This document shows, piece after piece, positions 1 to 8,422 of a stretch of 64,000 nucleotides of DNA. The notes beneath the pieces were generated by a model. The model was not told where the DNA came from. It made no database searches and worked only from the letters and a program-made list of their open reading frames with translations. The position numbers and the translations under genes are program-made. The first letter of the stretch is position 1. Each line of letters starts with the position of its first letter. This stretch comes from Streptomyces sp. NRRL S-1022 (GTDB taxonomy: Bacteria > Actinomycetota > Actinomycetes > Streptomycetales > Streptomycetaceae), in the NCBI RefSeq assembly GCF_000720135.1, contig NZ_JOIU01000025.1:1-64000 (forward strand). The letters run 5' to 3'.

Positions 1-78
1 CTGGGTTGATAGGCCGGATCTGGAAGCACGGTAACGTGTGGAGGTGACCGGTACTAATAGGCCGAGGGCTTGTCCTCA
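1..78 (+). rRNA. 23S ribosomal RNA, 3' end (partial)
   Basis: The window opens inside the last bases of a 23S rRNA gene: the conserved run GGTACTAATAGGCCGAGGGC near position 50-69 is the actinobacterial version of the 23S 3' terminus. The exact mature end (about 76-80) is estimated, not visible. A spacer of about 100 bases (79-179) without tRNA follows, then 5S, which is the usual 23S-5S order of a Streptomyces rrn operon. Confidence 0.9.
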
Positions 79-179
79 GTTGCTCGCGTCCACTGTGTTA
101 GTTCTGAGGCAACGACCGTTGCCGGCTTAGAGCAGAACGCATAACAGAAAAGTGTGCTTGTTCGCTCGAAACCATTAGG

Positions 180-278
180 GTTTCGGTGGTCATAGCGTGA
201 GGGAAACGCCCGGTTACATTCCGAACCCGGAAGCTAAGCCTCACAGCGCCGATGGTACTGCAGGGGGGACCCTGTGGG
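180..278 (+). rRNA. 5S ribosomal RNA, 3' end missing or replaced
   Basis: From GTTTCGGTGGTCATAGCG (180) to GGGGGGACCCTGTGGG (263-278) the sequence reads as a normal Streptomyces 5S rRNA. The expected last ~20 bases (an AGAGTAGGACGCCGCCGAAC-like stretch that closes helix I with the 5' end) are absent. Instead the sequence runs CGAAGACAGGAGTCACC into the ATG of the next gene at 296. Helix I therefore cannot form as usual. Either this copy is a broken 5S gene or the junction is an assembly error. A functional 5S from other operons would compensate. Confidence 0.75.
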
Positions 279-295
279 CGAAGACAGGAGTCACC

Positions 296-2221
296 ATGTC
301 CACCAACTCTCCCGACGACCGACCGGAGCGCGACCAGCGGCGACGGGACAGTGGTGACCGGGGTGACCGTGGCGGCTTCCGCCGCGACAGCGACCGGCGC
401 GGCGGCGAGCGTGGCAGCTACGGCCGCCGTGACGACAACCGCGGTGGCGACCGCCGCGATGACCGTCGCGACGACCGCCGTGGCGGCGGTTTCCGCCGCG
501 AGGGCGACCGCGGTGCGCGTCCCGGGTTCCAGTGGGACGATCGCGACCGTGGCGACCGCGGCGGGTTCCGTCGCGACGACCGCCGGGACGACCGGCGTGA
601 CGACCGCCGCGACGACCGTGGGGACCGCGGGTTCCGTCGGGACGACCGTGGTGGCGACCGTCCCTCTTACCGCCGCGACGACGACCGTGCCGGCTACGGC
701 CGCCGTGACGACAACCGCGGTGGCGACCGCCCCTCCTTCCGCCGCGACGACGACCGCGGTGGCTACCGCGGCGGTGACCGTGACCGTGGTGAGCGCGGTG
801 GCTTCCGTCGTGACGACCGTGACCGTGGCGACCGCAGGGACGACACCCGCGACGACCGGCGTGGTGGCGGCTTCCGCCGCGAGGGTGACCGCGGTGGCCG
901 CCCGCCGTTCCGTCGGGACGACCGCCGGGACGATCGGCGTGACGACCGTCGCGACGACCGTGGGGACCGCGGGTTCCGTCGGGACGACCGCGGTGGCGAC
1001 CGTCCCTCGTACCGCCGCGACGACGACCGTGCCGGCTACGGCCGCCGTGACGACAACCGCGGTGGCGACCGCCCCTCCTACCGTCGCGACGACAACCGCG
1101 GTGGCGACCGTCCCTCCTACCGTCGCGACGACGACCGCGGTGGCTACCGCGGCGGCGACCGCCGTGACGACCGCGGCGGCGACCGCCGTGATGACCGTCG
1201 CGACGACCGCGGTGGCTTCCGGCGGGACGACCGCGGCGGCGACCGCGGCGGGTTCCGTCGTGACGACCGTGACCGTGGCGACCGGCGCGACGACCGCGGC
1301 GGCCGTGGGCCCCGCAGGGACGACCGTGGGGACCGTGGCGGCCGGCCGGGTGGTTTCCGCGGCCGTGACGGCCGTGACGACCGCCGCGGCGGCGGCTTCC
1401 GCCGCGAGGAGCGGGACCGGGACCGCGAGCCGATCAAGCGGCTGCCGATCCCGGAGGACGTCACCGGCGACGAGATCGACAGTGACGTCCGCCAGGAGCT
1501 TCAGAGCCTGCCCAAGTCGCTCGCCGAGGACGTCGCCAAGAACCTGGTGATGGTCGCCCGGCTGATCGACGAGGACCCCGAGGGCGCCTACGGCTACTCC
1601 AGGGTGGCTCTGCGTCTGGCGTCCCGCGTGGCCGCCGTCCGGGAGGCCGCGGGATTCGCCGCCTACGCGAGCCAGAAGTACGGCGAGGCCCTCGCCGAGT
1701 TCCGTGCCGCCCGGCGGATGACCGGCACCGTGGAGCTGTGGCCGGTGATGGCCGACTGCGAGCGCGGACTAGGCCGGCCGGAGAAGGCCCTGGACATGGC
1801 CGGCGCCCCCGAGGTGCACAAGCTGGACAAGGCCGGCCAGGTCGAGATGCGGCTCGTCGCCGCCGGCGCCCGGCGGGACATGGGGCAGCTGGACGCGGCC
1901 ATCGTGACCCTGCAGAGCCCGGAGCTGGCCTCCAACTCCGTCCAGCCGTGGACCGCGCGCCTGCGCTACGCCTACGCCGACGCCCTGCTGGCCGCCGGCC
2001 GGGAGCGGGAGGCGCGGGAGTGGTTCGCGAAGGCCGTCGAGGCGGACCGGGACGGCAGCACGGACGCCTCCGACCGGCTCGCCGAGCTGGACGGCGTGGA
2101 GTTCGTCGACGCCCTGGCCGAGGATGCGGCCGACGCGTCCGGCGAGACGGCGGAGTCCGGTGAGGCGGACCGTTCCGGCGAGTCCGACGGTGGCTCCGCG
2201 GAGGACCGCGACGAGGACTGA
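296..2221 (+). CDS. Arg/Asp/Gly-repeat protein with C-terminal TPR-like domain
   Basis: The product is 641 residues. Residues ~10-385 are a low-complexity region built from variants of DRGDRGGFRRDDR and DDRRDDRRGGGFRRE with Tyr and Ser spacers, highly charged and surely disordered. Such RGG/RD tracts usually bind RNA, but that role is inferred. Residues ~400-600 form a helical domain with TPR-like repeats (KYGEALAEFRAARRM, LAAGREREAREWFAKAVEAD), and an acidic tail follows. ATG 296 is chosen because GACAGGAG lies just upstream; an upstream GTG at 197 would lie inside the 5S gene. The gene sits 18 bases after the 5S-like sequence, so it may be read from the rRNA operon. The function is unknown; conserved TPR proteins at this place are known in Streptomyces. 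Confidence 0.85.
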   Translation: MSTNSPDDRPERDQRRRDSGDRGDRGGFRRDSDRRGGERGSYGRRDDNRGGDRRDDRRDDRRGGGFRREGDRGARPGFQWDDRDRGDRGGFRRDDRRDDRRDDRRDDRGDRGFRRDDRGGDRPSYRRDDDRAGYGRRDDNRGGDRPSFRRDDDRGGYRGGDRDRGERGGFRRDDRDRGDRRDDTRDDRRGGGFRREGDRGGRPPFRRDDRRDDRRDDRRDDRGDRGFRRDDRGGDRPSYRRDDDRAGYGRRDDNRGGDRPSYRRDDNRGGDRPSYRRDDDRGGYRGGDRRDDRGGDRRDDRRDDRGGFRRDDRGGDRGGFRRDDRDRGDRRDDRGGRGPRRDDRGDRGGRPGGFRGRDGRDDRRGGGFRREERDRDREPIKRLPIPEDVTGDEIDSDVRQELQSLPKSLAEDVAKNLVMVARLIDEDPEGAYGYSRVALRLASRVAAVREAAGFAAYASQKYGEALAEFRAARRMTGTVELWPVMADCERGLGRPEKALDMAGAPEVHKLDKAGQVEMRLVAAGARRDMGQLDAAIVTLQSPELASNSVQPWTARLRYAYADALLAAGREREAREWFAKAVEADRDGSTDASDRLAELDGVEFVDALAEDAADASGETAESGEADRSGESDGGSAEDRDED

Positions 2222-2275
2222 CGTCCGTACGGGTCACTGAACACCTGATCGCTGATCACTGTTCGCTGGTCACTG

Positions 2276-2309
2276 AAAGAGGGCAGGCCCCCGGGGGCCT
2301 GCCCTCTTT
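2276..2309. terminator. Bidirectional terminator between convergent genes
   Basis: A perfect 17-base inverted repeat (AAAGAGGGCAGGCCCCC and its complement, no spacer) ends in CTTT on the plus strand and also CTTT on the minus strand. It lies between the repeat-protein gene and the convergent DUF1015 gene, so it can stop transcription from both sides. Confidence 0.85.
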
Positions 2310-2333
2310 CGCGTGTGTAGGGCTGTCGCCCGG

Positions 2334-3617
2334 TCAGATCTCCAGCGCCCGCAGCACCAGGCCCGAGGCCGGCTTCGGGCCGAACGAGGTCGACTTGCGG
2401 GGCATCCGCACGCCCTGCCGGGCCAGGTCGAGCACGACCTCCTCGCGGACCGGGTGCATCAGGACGCCCGTGCTGCCGTCGCGTTCCGCCTTCTCGACCG
2501 TCGCCGCCGTGTCGTGGATGTAGGCGATGTGGGCCGGCGAGTCCTCGGGGATGCGCCAGACGTGTTCGAGGAGCGTGGCGTGCAGGACGGTGGCGTCCAG
2601 GGAGCGCCAGGCCGCGGGGCGGTCCGCCGGGATCGTGCGGGCCAGCAGGTCCGGGTCCGGGCGGTCGAGCAGGTGGAAGGCGCCGTCGCCGGCCAGCAGG
2701 AAGGAGTTGCCCCCGCAGGAGGCGTCCGCGAGGACCTCCAGGGCCTGCGGCAGGGGCACGTCGAGGCGCCGTACCCGGAACAGGCCGTCCACCGCCGCCA
2801 GCGCCTCCGCGACCGGCAGGCCGTGCAGCAGCCGGTGGATGGCGCGGACGCGCAGCGGATAGCGCGCGGTGTCGACCAGGAGGACCAGGCCGTAGTCCCA
2901 GGGGCTGGGGGAGGGGTGCTCGGTGCGCAGCCGGCGGTAGGTGGCCCAGCGGTGGTGACCGTCGGCGATCAGGGCCTGGCGGCCGGCCAGGTCGGTCTGG
3001 ATGCGGGCCAGGTCGTCGGGGTCGGTCACGGACCACAGGCTGTGGTGGCAGCCGTCCTCGGTGGTCGTGGCCAGCAGGGGCGGACGGGCGGCCGTACGTT
3101 CGACGACCTCGGCGGCCGTGCCGTCGCCCCGGTAGGTCAGCAGCAGCGGTTCGAGGTTCGCGCGCGTGGCCCGCATAAGGGCCGCGCGGTCGGCGACCAC
3201 GGGCGGCATGACGTCCTCGTGCGGCAGCACCACGCCCTCGGCGGGCTCGGAGACCCGCAGGGTGCCGATGACCCCGCGCTGGAGCATGCCGTTGCCGTCC
3301 CGCTGCTCGTACACGTACAGGCCCGGCTCGGGGTCGGCGGTGAGGACGCCCTCGTCCAGCCAGCGGCGCAGGGTGTCGGCGGCCTGCTCGGTGCGGGCGC
3401 TGGGGCTGCCGGCCTGGGGCAGGATCAGCCGGACGATGTTGTACGGGTCCGCCGACTGGAGGTGGTGCAGGCCGTCGGGGCGTACGACGACGTCGTAGGG
3501 CGGAGAGGTGACGGAGGCGAGGCTGCCGACCCGGTCGGGGTCGTAGCGGAGGCCTCGGAACGGGGTCAGTTCCAAGCCTCGACGCGGTGTTGCCTCCCAG
3601 TGACCTGCTGTGTTCAT
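2334..3617 (-). CDS. DUF1015 family protein
   Basis: The 427-residue product matches the DUF1015 family along its whole length: an N-terminal LTPFRGLRYDPDRVG and SPPYDVV block, then PYNIVRLILP, a mid-protein YRGDGTAAEVVERT, and LIADGHHRWATYRRL, the most conserved motif of the family. The biochemical role of DUF1015 is not established; members are large cytosolic proteins in many bacteria. The ATG at 3617 is the only good start and gives the standard N-terminus. The gene runs divergently from the HAD phosphatase gene, with a 74-base gap that must hold both promoters. Confidence 0.9.
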   Translation of the reverse strand: MNTAGHWEATPRRGLELTPFRGLRYDPDRVGSLASVTSPPYDVVVRPDGLHHLQSADPYNIVRLILPQAGSPSARTEQAADTLRRWLDEGVLTADPEPGLYVYEQRDGNGMLQRGVIGTLRVSEPAEGVVLPHEDVMPPVVADRAALMRATRANLEPLLLTYRGDGTAAEVVERTAARPPLLATTTEDGCHHSLWSVTDPDDLARIQTDLAGRQALIADGHHRWATYRRLRTEHPSPSPWDYGLVLLVDTARYPLRVRAIHRLLHGLPVAEALAAVDGLFRVRRLDVPLPQALEVLADASCGGNSFLLAGDGAFHLLDRPDPDLLARTIPADRPAAWRSLDATVLHATLLEHVWRIPEDSPAHIAYIHDTAATVEKAERDGSTGVLMHPVREEVVLDLARQGVRMPRKSTSFGPKPASGLVLRALEI

Positions 3618-3691
3618 CCCGGCATCGTACGTGTGTCGGTGGCGTGCGGGATGATCGGGGGAAAGGCGAGTGAACGAGGAGCGATGTGGAC

Positions 3692-4720
3692 ATGAGCCAG
3701 GGCGTCAGGACGAGGCCCGAGGGCAGTGGGCAGCCCCTGAGCGAGGTGTACGACACGGCGCTGCTCGACCTGGACGGGGTGGTGTACGCGGGCGGGCACG
3801 CGATCGCGCACGCGGTCGACTCGCTGGCGGCGGCCCGGTCGGGCGGAATGCGTCTCGCGTACGTCACCAACAACGCGCTGCGGACGCCGGACGCGGTGGC
3901 CGGGCATCTGACGGAGCTGGGCATACCGACGGGTGCGGACGACGTCATCACCTCGGCGCAGGCCGTGGCGCGGCTGATCGGCGAGCAGGTGCCGGCGGGG
4001 GCCCGGGTGCTGGTGGTCGGCGGCGAGGGGCTGCGGGTGGCGCTGCGCGAGCGCGGCCTGGTGCCGGTGGAGTCGGCGGACGACGACCCGGCGGCGGTCG
4101 TGCAGGGTTATGGCGGACCGGATCTGCCCTGGGGGCGGTTCGCGGAGGCGTCGTACGCGGTGCGGCGCGGGGTGCCGTGGTTCGCGTCCAACACCGACCT
4201 GACGATTCCGAGCGGGCGGGGCATCGCGCCGGGCAACGGGGCGGCCGTGGAGGTGGTGCGGATCGCGACGGGCGCGGAGCCGCAGGTCGCGGGCAAGCCG
4301 CTGCCGCCGATGCACCGGGAGACGATCCTGCGGACGGGTGCCGAGCGGCCGCTGGTGGTCGGGGACCGGCTGGACACGGACATCGAGGGCGCGTTCAACG
4401 GCGGGGTGGACTCGCTGCTGGTGCTGACCGGTGTCACCGACGGGGCGCAGCTGCTGGCCGCGCCGCCGCAGCACCGGCCGACGTACGTGGACGCCGATCT
4501 GCGGGGGCTGCTCGCCGGTCAGCCGGAGATCACCCGCGAGGGTGACGGTTTCCGTTGCGGCGGGTGGACGGCGACCGCCGGGGCCGGGCGGCTGGAGCTG
4601 GCCGGTGACGGCGAGGCGCTGGACGGGCTGCGGGCGCTGTGCGCGGCGGCCTGGACGGCGGCGGGAGACGGTTCCTGCGCGCTGGACGGGGAGAAGGCGC
4701 TGGCCAGGCTGGGTCTCTGA
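3692..4720 (+). CDS. HAD-superfamily hydrolase, NagD-like
   Basis: The 342-residue protein has the class-IIA HAD layout: nucleophile motif LLDLDGVVYAGG (~residues 25-36), motif II in VTNNALRTPDAVAGHL, the conserved lysine in GKPLPPMHRE, and the acidic motif IV in VVGDRLDTDIEGAFNGG. Family members remove phosphate from small sugar or nucleotide phosphates such as GMP/UMP or 4-nitrophenyl phosphate; the true substrate cannot be read from the sequence. An ACGAGGAG ribosome site precedes two possible starts, GTG 3686 and ATG 3692. I chose the ATG on spacing, with modest confidence. It is probably monocistronic. Confidence 0.88.
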   Translation: MSQGVRTRPEGSGQPLSEVYDTALLDLDGVVYAGGHAIAHAVDSLAAARSGGMRLAYVTNNALRTPDAVAGHLTELGIPTGADDVITSAQAVARLIGEQVPAGARVLVVGGEGLRVALRERGLVPVESADDDPAAVVQGYGGPDLPWGRFAEASYAVRRGVPWFASNTDLTIPSGRGIAPGNGAAVEVVRIATGAEPQVAGKPLPPMHRETILRTGAERPLVVGDRLDTDIEGAFNGGVDSLLVLTGVTDGAQLLAAPPQHRPTYVDADLRGLLAGQPEITREGDGFRCGGWTATAGAGRLELAGDGEALDGLRALCAAAWTAAGDGSCALDGEKALARLGL

Positions 4721-4776
4721 CGGGCTCTCAGGGGGCGTGGGCGGGAGCCGCGGGAACCGGGCATCGAGATGCGATG

Positions 4777-4795
4777 CGAGGGTAGGCTAACCTAA
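4777..4795 (+). promoter_or_regulatory. Iron box (DmdR/IdeR-type operator)
   Basis: CGAGGGTAGGCTAACCTAA matches the 19-bp actinobacterial iron-box consensus TTAGGTTAGGCTAACCTAA at 16 of 19 positions, with the last 13 all matching. It ends 4 bases before the GTG of the first siderophore-permease gene and overlaps the probable -10 region. Iron-loaded DmdR1 (the IdeR homologue) would therefore block transcription, and the operon should be on only in iron shortage. The assignment rests on the consensus match and on the fitting function of the genes behind it. Confidence 0.9.
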
Positions 4796-4799
4796 CCTC

Positions 4800-5843
4800 G
4801 TGTTGGTCGACAGTCCTCCGGAACCGCGCGCGGAGACCTCCCCCGCGCCCCCGACCCGCCGGGCGGCGCGGGCCCTTGGGCTCCTGCTCTCGGTCCTGCT
4901 CCTGGTGCTCGTCGCTGCGGCGAGCATCGCTATCGGGGCCAAGGCGCTGTCCCCGGACCAGGTCTGGCACGGCCTGTTCCACGACACGGGGACGTACGGC
5001 GACGTGGTCGTGGACGAGCGGCTCGCGCGTACGGTCCTCGGCCTGCTGGCCGGTGCCGCGCTCGGTCTCTCCGGCGCGGTGCTCCAGGCGCTGACCCGCA
5101 ATCCGCTGGCCGACCCCGGGCTGCTCGGCATCAACGCGGGCGCCTCGGCGGCGGTCGTCACGGCCGTCACCTACGCCGGTGTCACCAGCCTCACCGGCTA
5201 TGTGTGGTTCGCGTTCCTGGGTGCCTCGGCGGTCGGCGCGCTGGTGTGGTTCCTCGGCGGCAGCCGGGGCGCCACCCCGGTACGCCTCGCGCTGGCCGGT
5301 ACGGCGATCAGCGCGGCCCTGTACGGCTACCTCCAAGCCGTGATGATCATGGACGGCGCGGCGCTGGCCAAGATGCGTTTCTGGACGGTGGGTTCCCTCG
5401 CCTCGGCCGGCTACCCGACCATCACGCAGGTGCTGCCGTTCCTCGCGGTCGGCACGGTGCTCGCGCTCGCGCTGGCCCGGCCGCTCAACGCCGTGGAGTT
5501 GGGCGACGACACCGCCCGCGCCCTCGGCGCCCACCTCGGCCGCACCCGCGCGCTGGCCATGCTGGCCGCCGTGCTGCTGTGCGGTGCCGCGACCGCCGCC
5601 TGCGGCCCGATCGTCTTCGTCGGCCTGATGGTCCCGCACGTCGTGCGCTCCTTCACCGGGCCCGACCTGCGCTGGATCCTGCCGTACGCCATGGTTCTGG
5701 CGCCCGTGCTGCTGCTCGGCGCCGATGTCGCCGGCCGGGTCGTGGCCCGCCCCGCCGAACTCCAGGTCGGCATCGTCACCGCACTCGTCGGCGGCCCGGT
5801 CTTCATCTTTCTCGTACGACGGCGGAGGACGGCCCAGCTGTGA
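4800..5843 (+). CDS. FecCD-type iron-siderophore ABC transporter permease 1
   Basis: The 347-residue protein is a BtuC/FecCD permease with about nine to ten membrane helices. Family blocks seen are ERLARTVLGLLAGAALGLSGAVLQ, NPLADPGLLGINAGASAAVV, RFWTVGSLASAGY, the cytosolic loop ALGAHLGRTRALA and GPIVFVGLMVPHVVRSF. It moves ferric siderophores across the membrane together with the partner permease that follows. The GTG at 4800 is only 4 bases after the iron box, leaving no room for a ribosome site, so the transcript is probably leaderless. It overlaps the next gene by GTGA. No substrate-binding protein gene is next to it. Confidence 0.92.
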   Translation: MLVDSPPEPRAETSPAPPTRRAARALGLLLSVLLLVLVAAASIAIGAKALSPDQVWHGLFHDTGTYGDVVVDERLARTVLGLLAGAALGLSGAVLQALTRNPLADPGLLGINAGASAAVVTAVTYAGVTSLTGYVWFAFLGASAVGALVWFLGGSRGATPVRLALAGTAISAALYGYLQAVMIMDGAALAKMRFWTVGSLASAGYPTITQVLPFLAVGTVLALALARPLNAVELGDDTARALGAHLGRTRALAMLAAVLLCGAATAACGPIVFVGLMVPHVVRSFTGPDLRWILPYAMVLAPVLLLGADVAGRVVARPAELQVGIVTALVGGPVFIFLVRRRRTAQL

Positions 5844-6886
5844 AGACACACCCCAGGAGCCGTGCCGTGCGCACTCCCGGCGGGTTCTCCCTGCGTCTGG
5901 AGCCGCGTGCGCTGATCGTCGTCGTGCTGCTGCTGGCCGCCGCCTGCGCCGCCGGTGTCGCCCTGATCGGCACCGGCGACGCGAAGATCCCGGCGGCCGG
6001 CGTGCTGCGCACGCTCGCCGGGAACGGCACCGCGTACCAGGACTTCATCGTCAACGAACTGCGGCTGCCGCGGGTCCTCGTGGGTCTGCTGGTCGGTGCC
6101 TCGCTGGGCCTCGGCGGCGCGCTGTTCCAGTCCGTCTCCCGCAACCCGCTCGGCAGTCCGGACCTGCTGGGCCTGTCCCAGGCATCGACGGCCGGCGCGC
6201 TGATCGTCATCGTGCTGCTGTCCGGCAGCGCCTCCCAGGTCACCCTGGGCGCGCTGGTGGGCGGCCTGGCGACCGGTCTCGCTCTGTACGCCCTCGCCTG
6301 GAAGCAGGGCGTGCACGGCTACCGGCTGGTGCTGGTCGGTATCGGCGTCAACGCGGTCATGACGGCGGTCAACGGCTATCTGCTCACCAAGGCCGACCTG
6401 GTCGACGCGACCCGCGCGGTGGTGTGGATGACCGGCTCGCTGAACGGCCGGGACTGGGACCAGGTCTGGCCGCTGCTCGGGCTGTGCGCCGTGGTCGTCC
6501 CGCTGGTCCTCGCCAACGCGCGCGGCCTGCGGATGATGGAGATGGGCGACGACGTCTCCCACGCGCTCGGCGTGCGCGTGCAGCGGGTCCGGCTCCTGCT
6601 GATGGTCTCCGCCGTGCTGCTCACCGCCGCCGCCACGGCCGCCGCGGGCCCCGTCAGCTTCGTCGCGCTGACCGCGCCGCAGCTCGCCCGCCGCCTCACC
6701 CGCTCGCCGGGGCCCAACCTGGTGCCCTCGCTGTGCATGGGGGCGACCCTGCTGGTCGCCGCCGACTGGGCCTCCCAGCGCGTCTTCGGCGCCGACCAGC
6801 TGCCCGTCGGCGTGGTCACCGGCGTCCTCGGCGGCGCCTACCTGCTGTGGCTGCTGGTCACCGAGCGCCGGGCGGGCCGGATATGA
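5840..6886 (+). CDS. FecCD-type iron-siderophore ABC transporter permease 2
   Basis: The 348-residue second FecCD permease has the same blocks as its partner: ELRLPRVLVGLLVGASLGLGGALFQ, NPLGSPDLLGLSQ, VWMTGSLNGRDW, ALGVRVQRVRLLL and GPVSFVALTAPQLARRL. The two permeases should form a heterodimeric channel. The start at 5840 overlaps the upstream stop (GTGA), which suggests translational coupling. A second GTG at 5867 has a clear AGGAG seven bases upstream and would drop nine residues; either could be used. It belongs to the iron-box operon. Confidence 0.92.
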   Translation: MKTHPRSRAVRTPGGFSLRLEPRALIVVVLLLAAACAAGVALIGTGDAKIPAAGVLRTLAGNGTAYQDFIVNELRLPRVLVGLLVGASLGLGGALFQSVSRNPLGSPDLLGLSQASTAGALIVIVLLSGSASQVTLGALVGGLATGLALYALAWKQGVHGYRLVLVGIGVNAVMTAVNGYLLTKADLVDATRAVVWMTGSLNGRDWDQVWPLLGLCAVVVPLVLANARGLRMMEMGDDVSHALGVRVQRVRLLLMVSAVLLTAAATAAAGPVSFVALTAPQLARRLTRSPGPNLVPSLCMGATLLVAADWASQRVFGADQLPVGVVTGVLGGAYLLWLLVTERRAGRI

Positions 6887-6942
6887 GGCGCGCCGAGGGC
6901 CCGGACCCGAGTGCCGCGCACCCGACCACCCCTAGGAGCACT

Positions 6943-7746
6943 GTGAACCGCCTGTCCGCCGACAACGTCACCCTGGCCTACGAGCAGCGGGTCATCGCCG
7001 AGCAGCTGTCGGTGGAGATCCCGGACAACTCCTTCACGGTGATCGTCGGTCCCAACGCGTGCGGCAAGTCGACGCTGCTGCGGGCGCTGTCGCGGATGCT
7101 CAGGCCGAGCCGGGGCCGGGTGCTGCTGGACGGGCAGGCCATCCAGTCGATGCCCGCGAAGAAGGTCGCGCGGACCCTCGGCCTGCTGCCGCAGTCGTCC
7201 ATCGCGCCCGACGGCATCACGGTCGCCGACCTCGTCGGCCGGGGCCGCTACCCGCACCAGGGCGTGCTGCGCCAGTGGTCGGCGGAGGACGAGCGGGTCG
7301 TGCACGAGTCGATGCGGCGGACCGGCGTGGCCGAGCTGGCCGAACGGTACGTCGACGAGCTGTCCGGCGGGCAGCGGCAGCGGGTGTGGATCGCCATGGC
7401 GCTCGCCCAGCAGACCCCGCTGCTGCTCCTGGACGAGCCCACCACCTACCTGGACATCCAGCACCAGATCGACGTCCTCGACCTGTGCGCCGAGCTGCAC
7501 GAGGAGCAGGGGCGGACGCTGGTGGCCGTGCTGCACGACCTCAACCACGCCGCCCGCTACGCCACCCACCTCATCGCCCTGCGCGGCGGCACGGTGATCG
7601 CCGAGGGCGCCCCGAACGACATCGTCACGGCCGAGCTGGTCGAGGAGGTCTTCGGGCTGCGCTGCCAGGTCATCGACGACCCGGAGACGGGCACCCCGCT
7701 GGTGGTGCCGGCCGCGCGGAGGGCACGGGTCACAGCAGCTTCCTGA
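6943..7746 (+). CDS. Iron-siderophore ABC transporter ATP-binding protein (FepC/FecE-type)
   Basis: The 267-residue ATPase has all core motifs intact: Walker A GPNACGKST (~residue 31), Q-loop in LLPQSS, signature LSGGQRQRVWIAMALAQQ, Walker B LLLLDEPTTYLD and the H-loop VLHDLNHAARYA. These are typical of the ferric-siderophore subfamily. It would energise the two permeases upstream. The GTG at 6943 has TAGGAG four bases upstream; an ATG at 6883 overlapping the previous stop would add 20 residues with no family match. The 3' end overlaps the convergent SCP2 gene by 17 bases. Confidence 0.92.
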   Translation: MNRLSADNVTLAYEQRVIAEQLSVEIPDNSFTVIVGPNACGKSTLLRALSRMLRPSRGRVLLDGQAIQSMPAKKVARTLGLLPQSSIAPDGITVADLVGRGRYPHQGVLRQWSAEDERVVHESMRRTGVAELAERYVDELSGGQRQRVWIAMALAQQTPLLLLDEPTTYLDIQHQIDVLDLCAELHEEQGRTLVAVLHDLNHAARYATHLIALRGGTVIAEGAPNDIVTAELVEEVFGLRCQVIDDPETGTPLVVPAARRARVTAAS

Positions 7747-8077
7747 GCCGGAAGAGGTCCAGCAGGCTCGCCTCCAGCTTCACCCTGCCCGAACCCCAGG
7801 CGGTCGCGAAGTTCAGCTCGCCGTCCACCAGGGCCACCAGGTCGTCGCCGGCCATGGCGAGCCTGATCTGCGCCCGTTCGGGGGGAGGCCCGGGAAGAGT
7901 GTCGTCCACCTCGATCCGCCCGCCGGTCAGCCGGCCGGCGAAGGTGACGTCCAGGTCGGTGATGTGGCAGCTCACCGAGCGGTCCAGCGCGGCGGCCGCG
8001 CGGACCTCGCCCCCGGCGCCCTGCATGTTGTCCGAAAGCTTCCCCAGTGCCCGGCGGCACTCCTCGATCGTGGCCAT
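7730..8077 (-). CDS. SCP2 sterol-binding domain-like protein
   Basis: The 115-residue protein consists of a single SCP2-like fold: a helical start (ATIEECRRALGKLSDNM), beta strands, and the end block LALVDGELNFATAWGSGRVKLEASLLDLFRLRKLL-like region (~85-115), where G-x-V-KLxxS is the usual SCP2 signature. The role is probably binding of a lipid or other hydrophobic ligand; no ligand is implied by the sequence. The ATG at 8077 is divergent from the next gene only 41 bases away. Its stop lies inside the end of the siderophore ATPase gene. Confidence 0.8.
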   Translation of the reverse strand: MATIEECRRALGKLSDNMQGAGGEVRAAAALDRSVSCHITDLDVTFAGRLTGGRIEVDDTLPGPPPERAQIRLAMAGDDLVALVDGELNFATAWGSGRVKLEASLLDLFRLRKLL

Positions 8078-8118
8078 CGCCCCGACGGTACCCCAGCGGT
8101 TCGGGGTAGCGTCTGGGC

Positions 8119-8415
8119 ATGAGCGAGTCCGTGTCCGAGGCCGAGATCGGCACCGAGGCGGCGCCCGCGTCCGACCCCGCGGCGCCCGCCCCCCTGAACG
8201 TCCCCCGCACCCCCACCGGCAACGCCGAGGCCGACGCCCTGCTGGAGCGGCTGGCCGACGCCGACCACCTCGCCACCGACGGGCACCTGGAGGTGTACGA
8301 GGATGTACACCGGGGGCTGCGCGACGCGCTCACCGCGCTCGACGCCCGCCCGGGACCTCCGGCGCCCCCACCGTCGTACCCGGCGTCACCGACGTCGTAC
8401 CAGAGCAGGAGCTGA
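8119..8415 (+). CDS. Small conserved hypothetical protein
   Basis: The 98-residue acidic protein has no assigned function. An Ala/Pro-rich N-terminus (~1-35) is followed by a short helical core, TGNAEADALLERLADADHLATDGHLEVYEDVHRGLRDALTAL, and a Pro-rich tail. A TAGCGT -10-like hexamer at 8106 lies just upstream of the ATG, so the message is probably leaderless. It stands directly before tlyA with a 7-base gap and is likely the first gene of the tlyA-nadK-recN operon. Similar small proteins occur at this place in Streptomyces as far as I recall. Confidence 0.7.
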   Translation: MSESVSEAEIGTEAAPASDPAAPAPLNVPRTPTGNAEADALLERLADADHLATDGHLEVYEDVHRGLRDALTALDARPGPPAPPPSYPASPTSYQSRS

Positions 8416-8422
8416 ACCGAAC

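Noticed and set aside
300..1420. CRISPR-like or satellite repeat array
   Set aside because: The periodic sequence is an in-frame coding repeat for DRGGFRRDD-type residues; there are no unique spacers and no cas genes.
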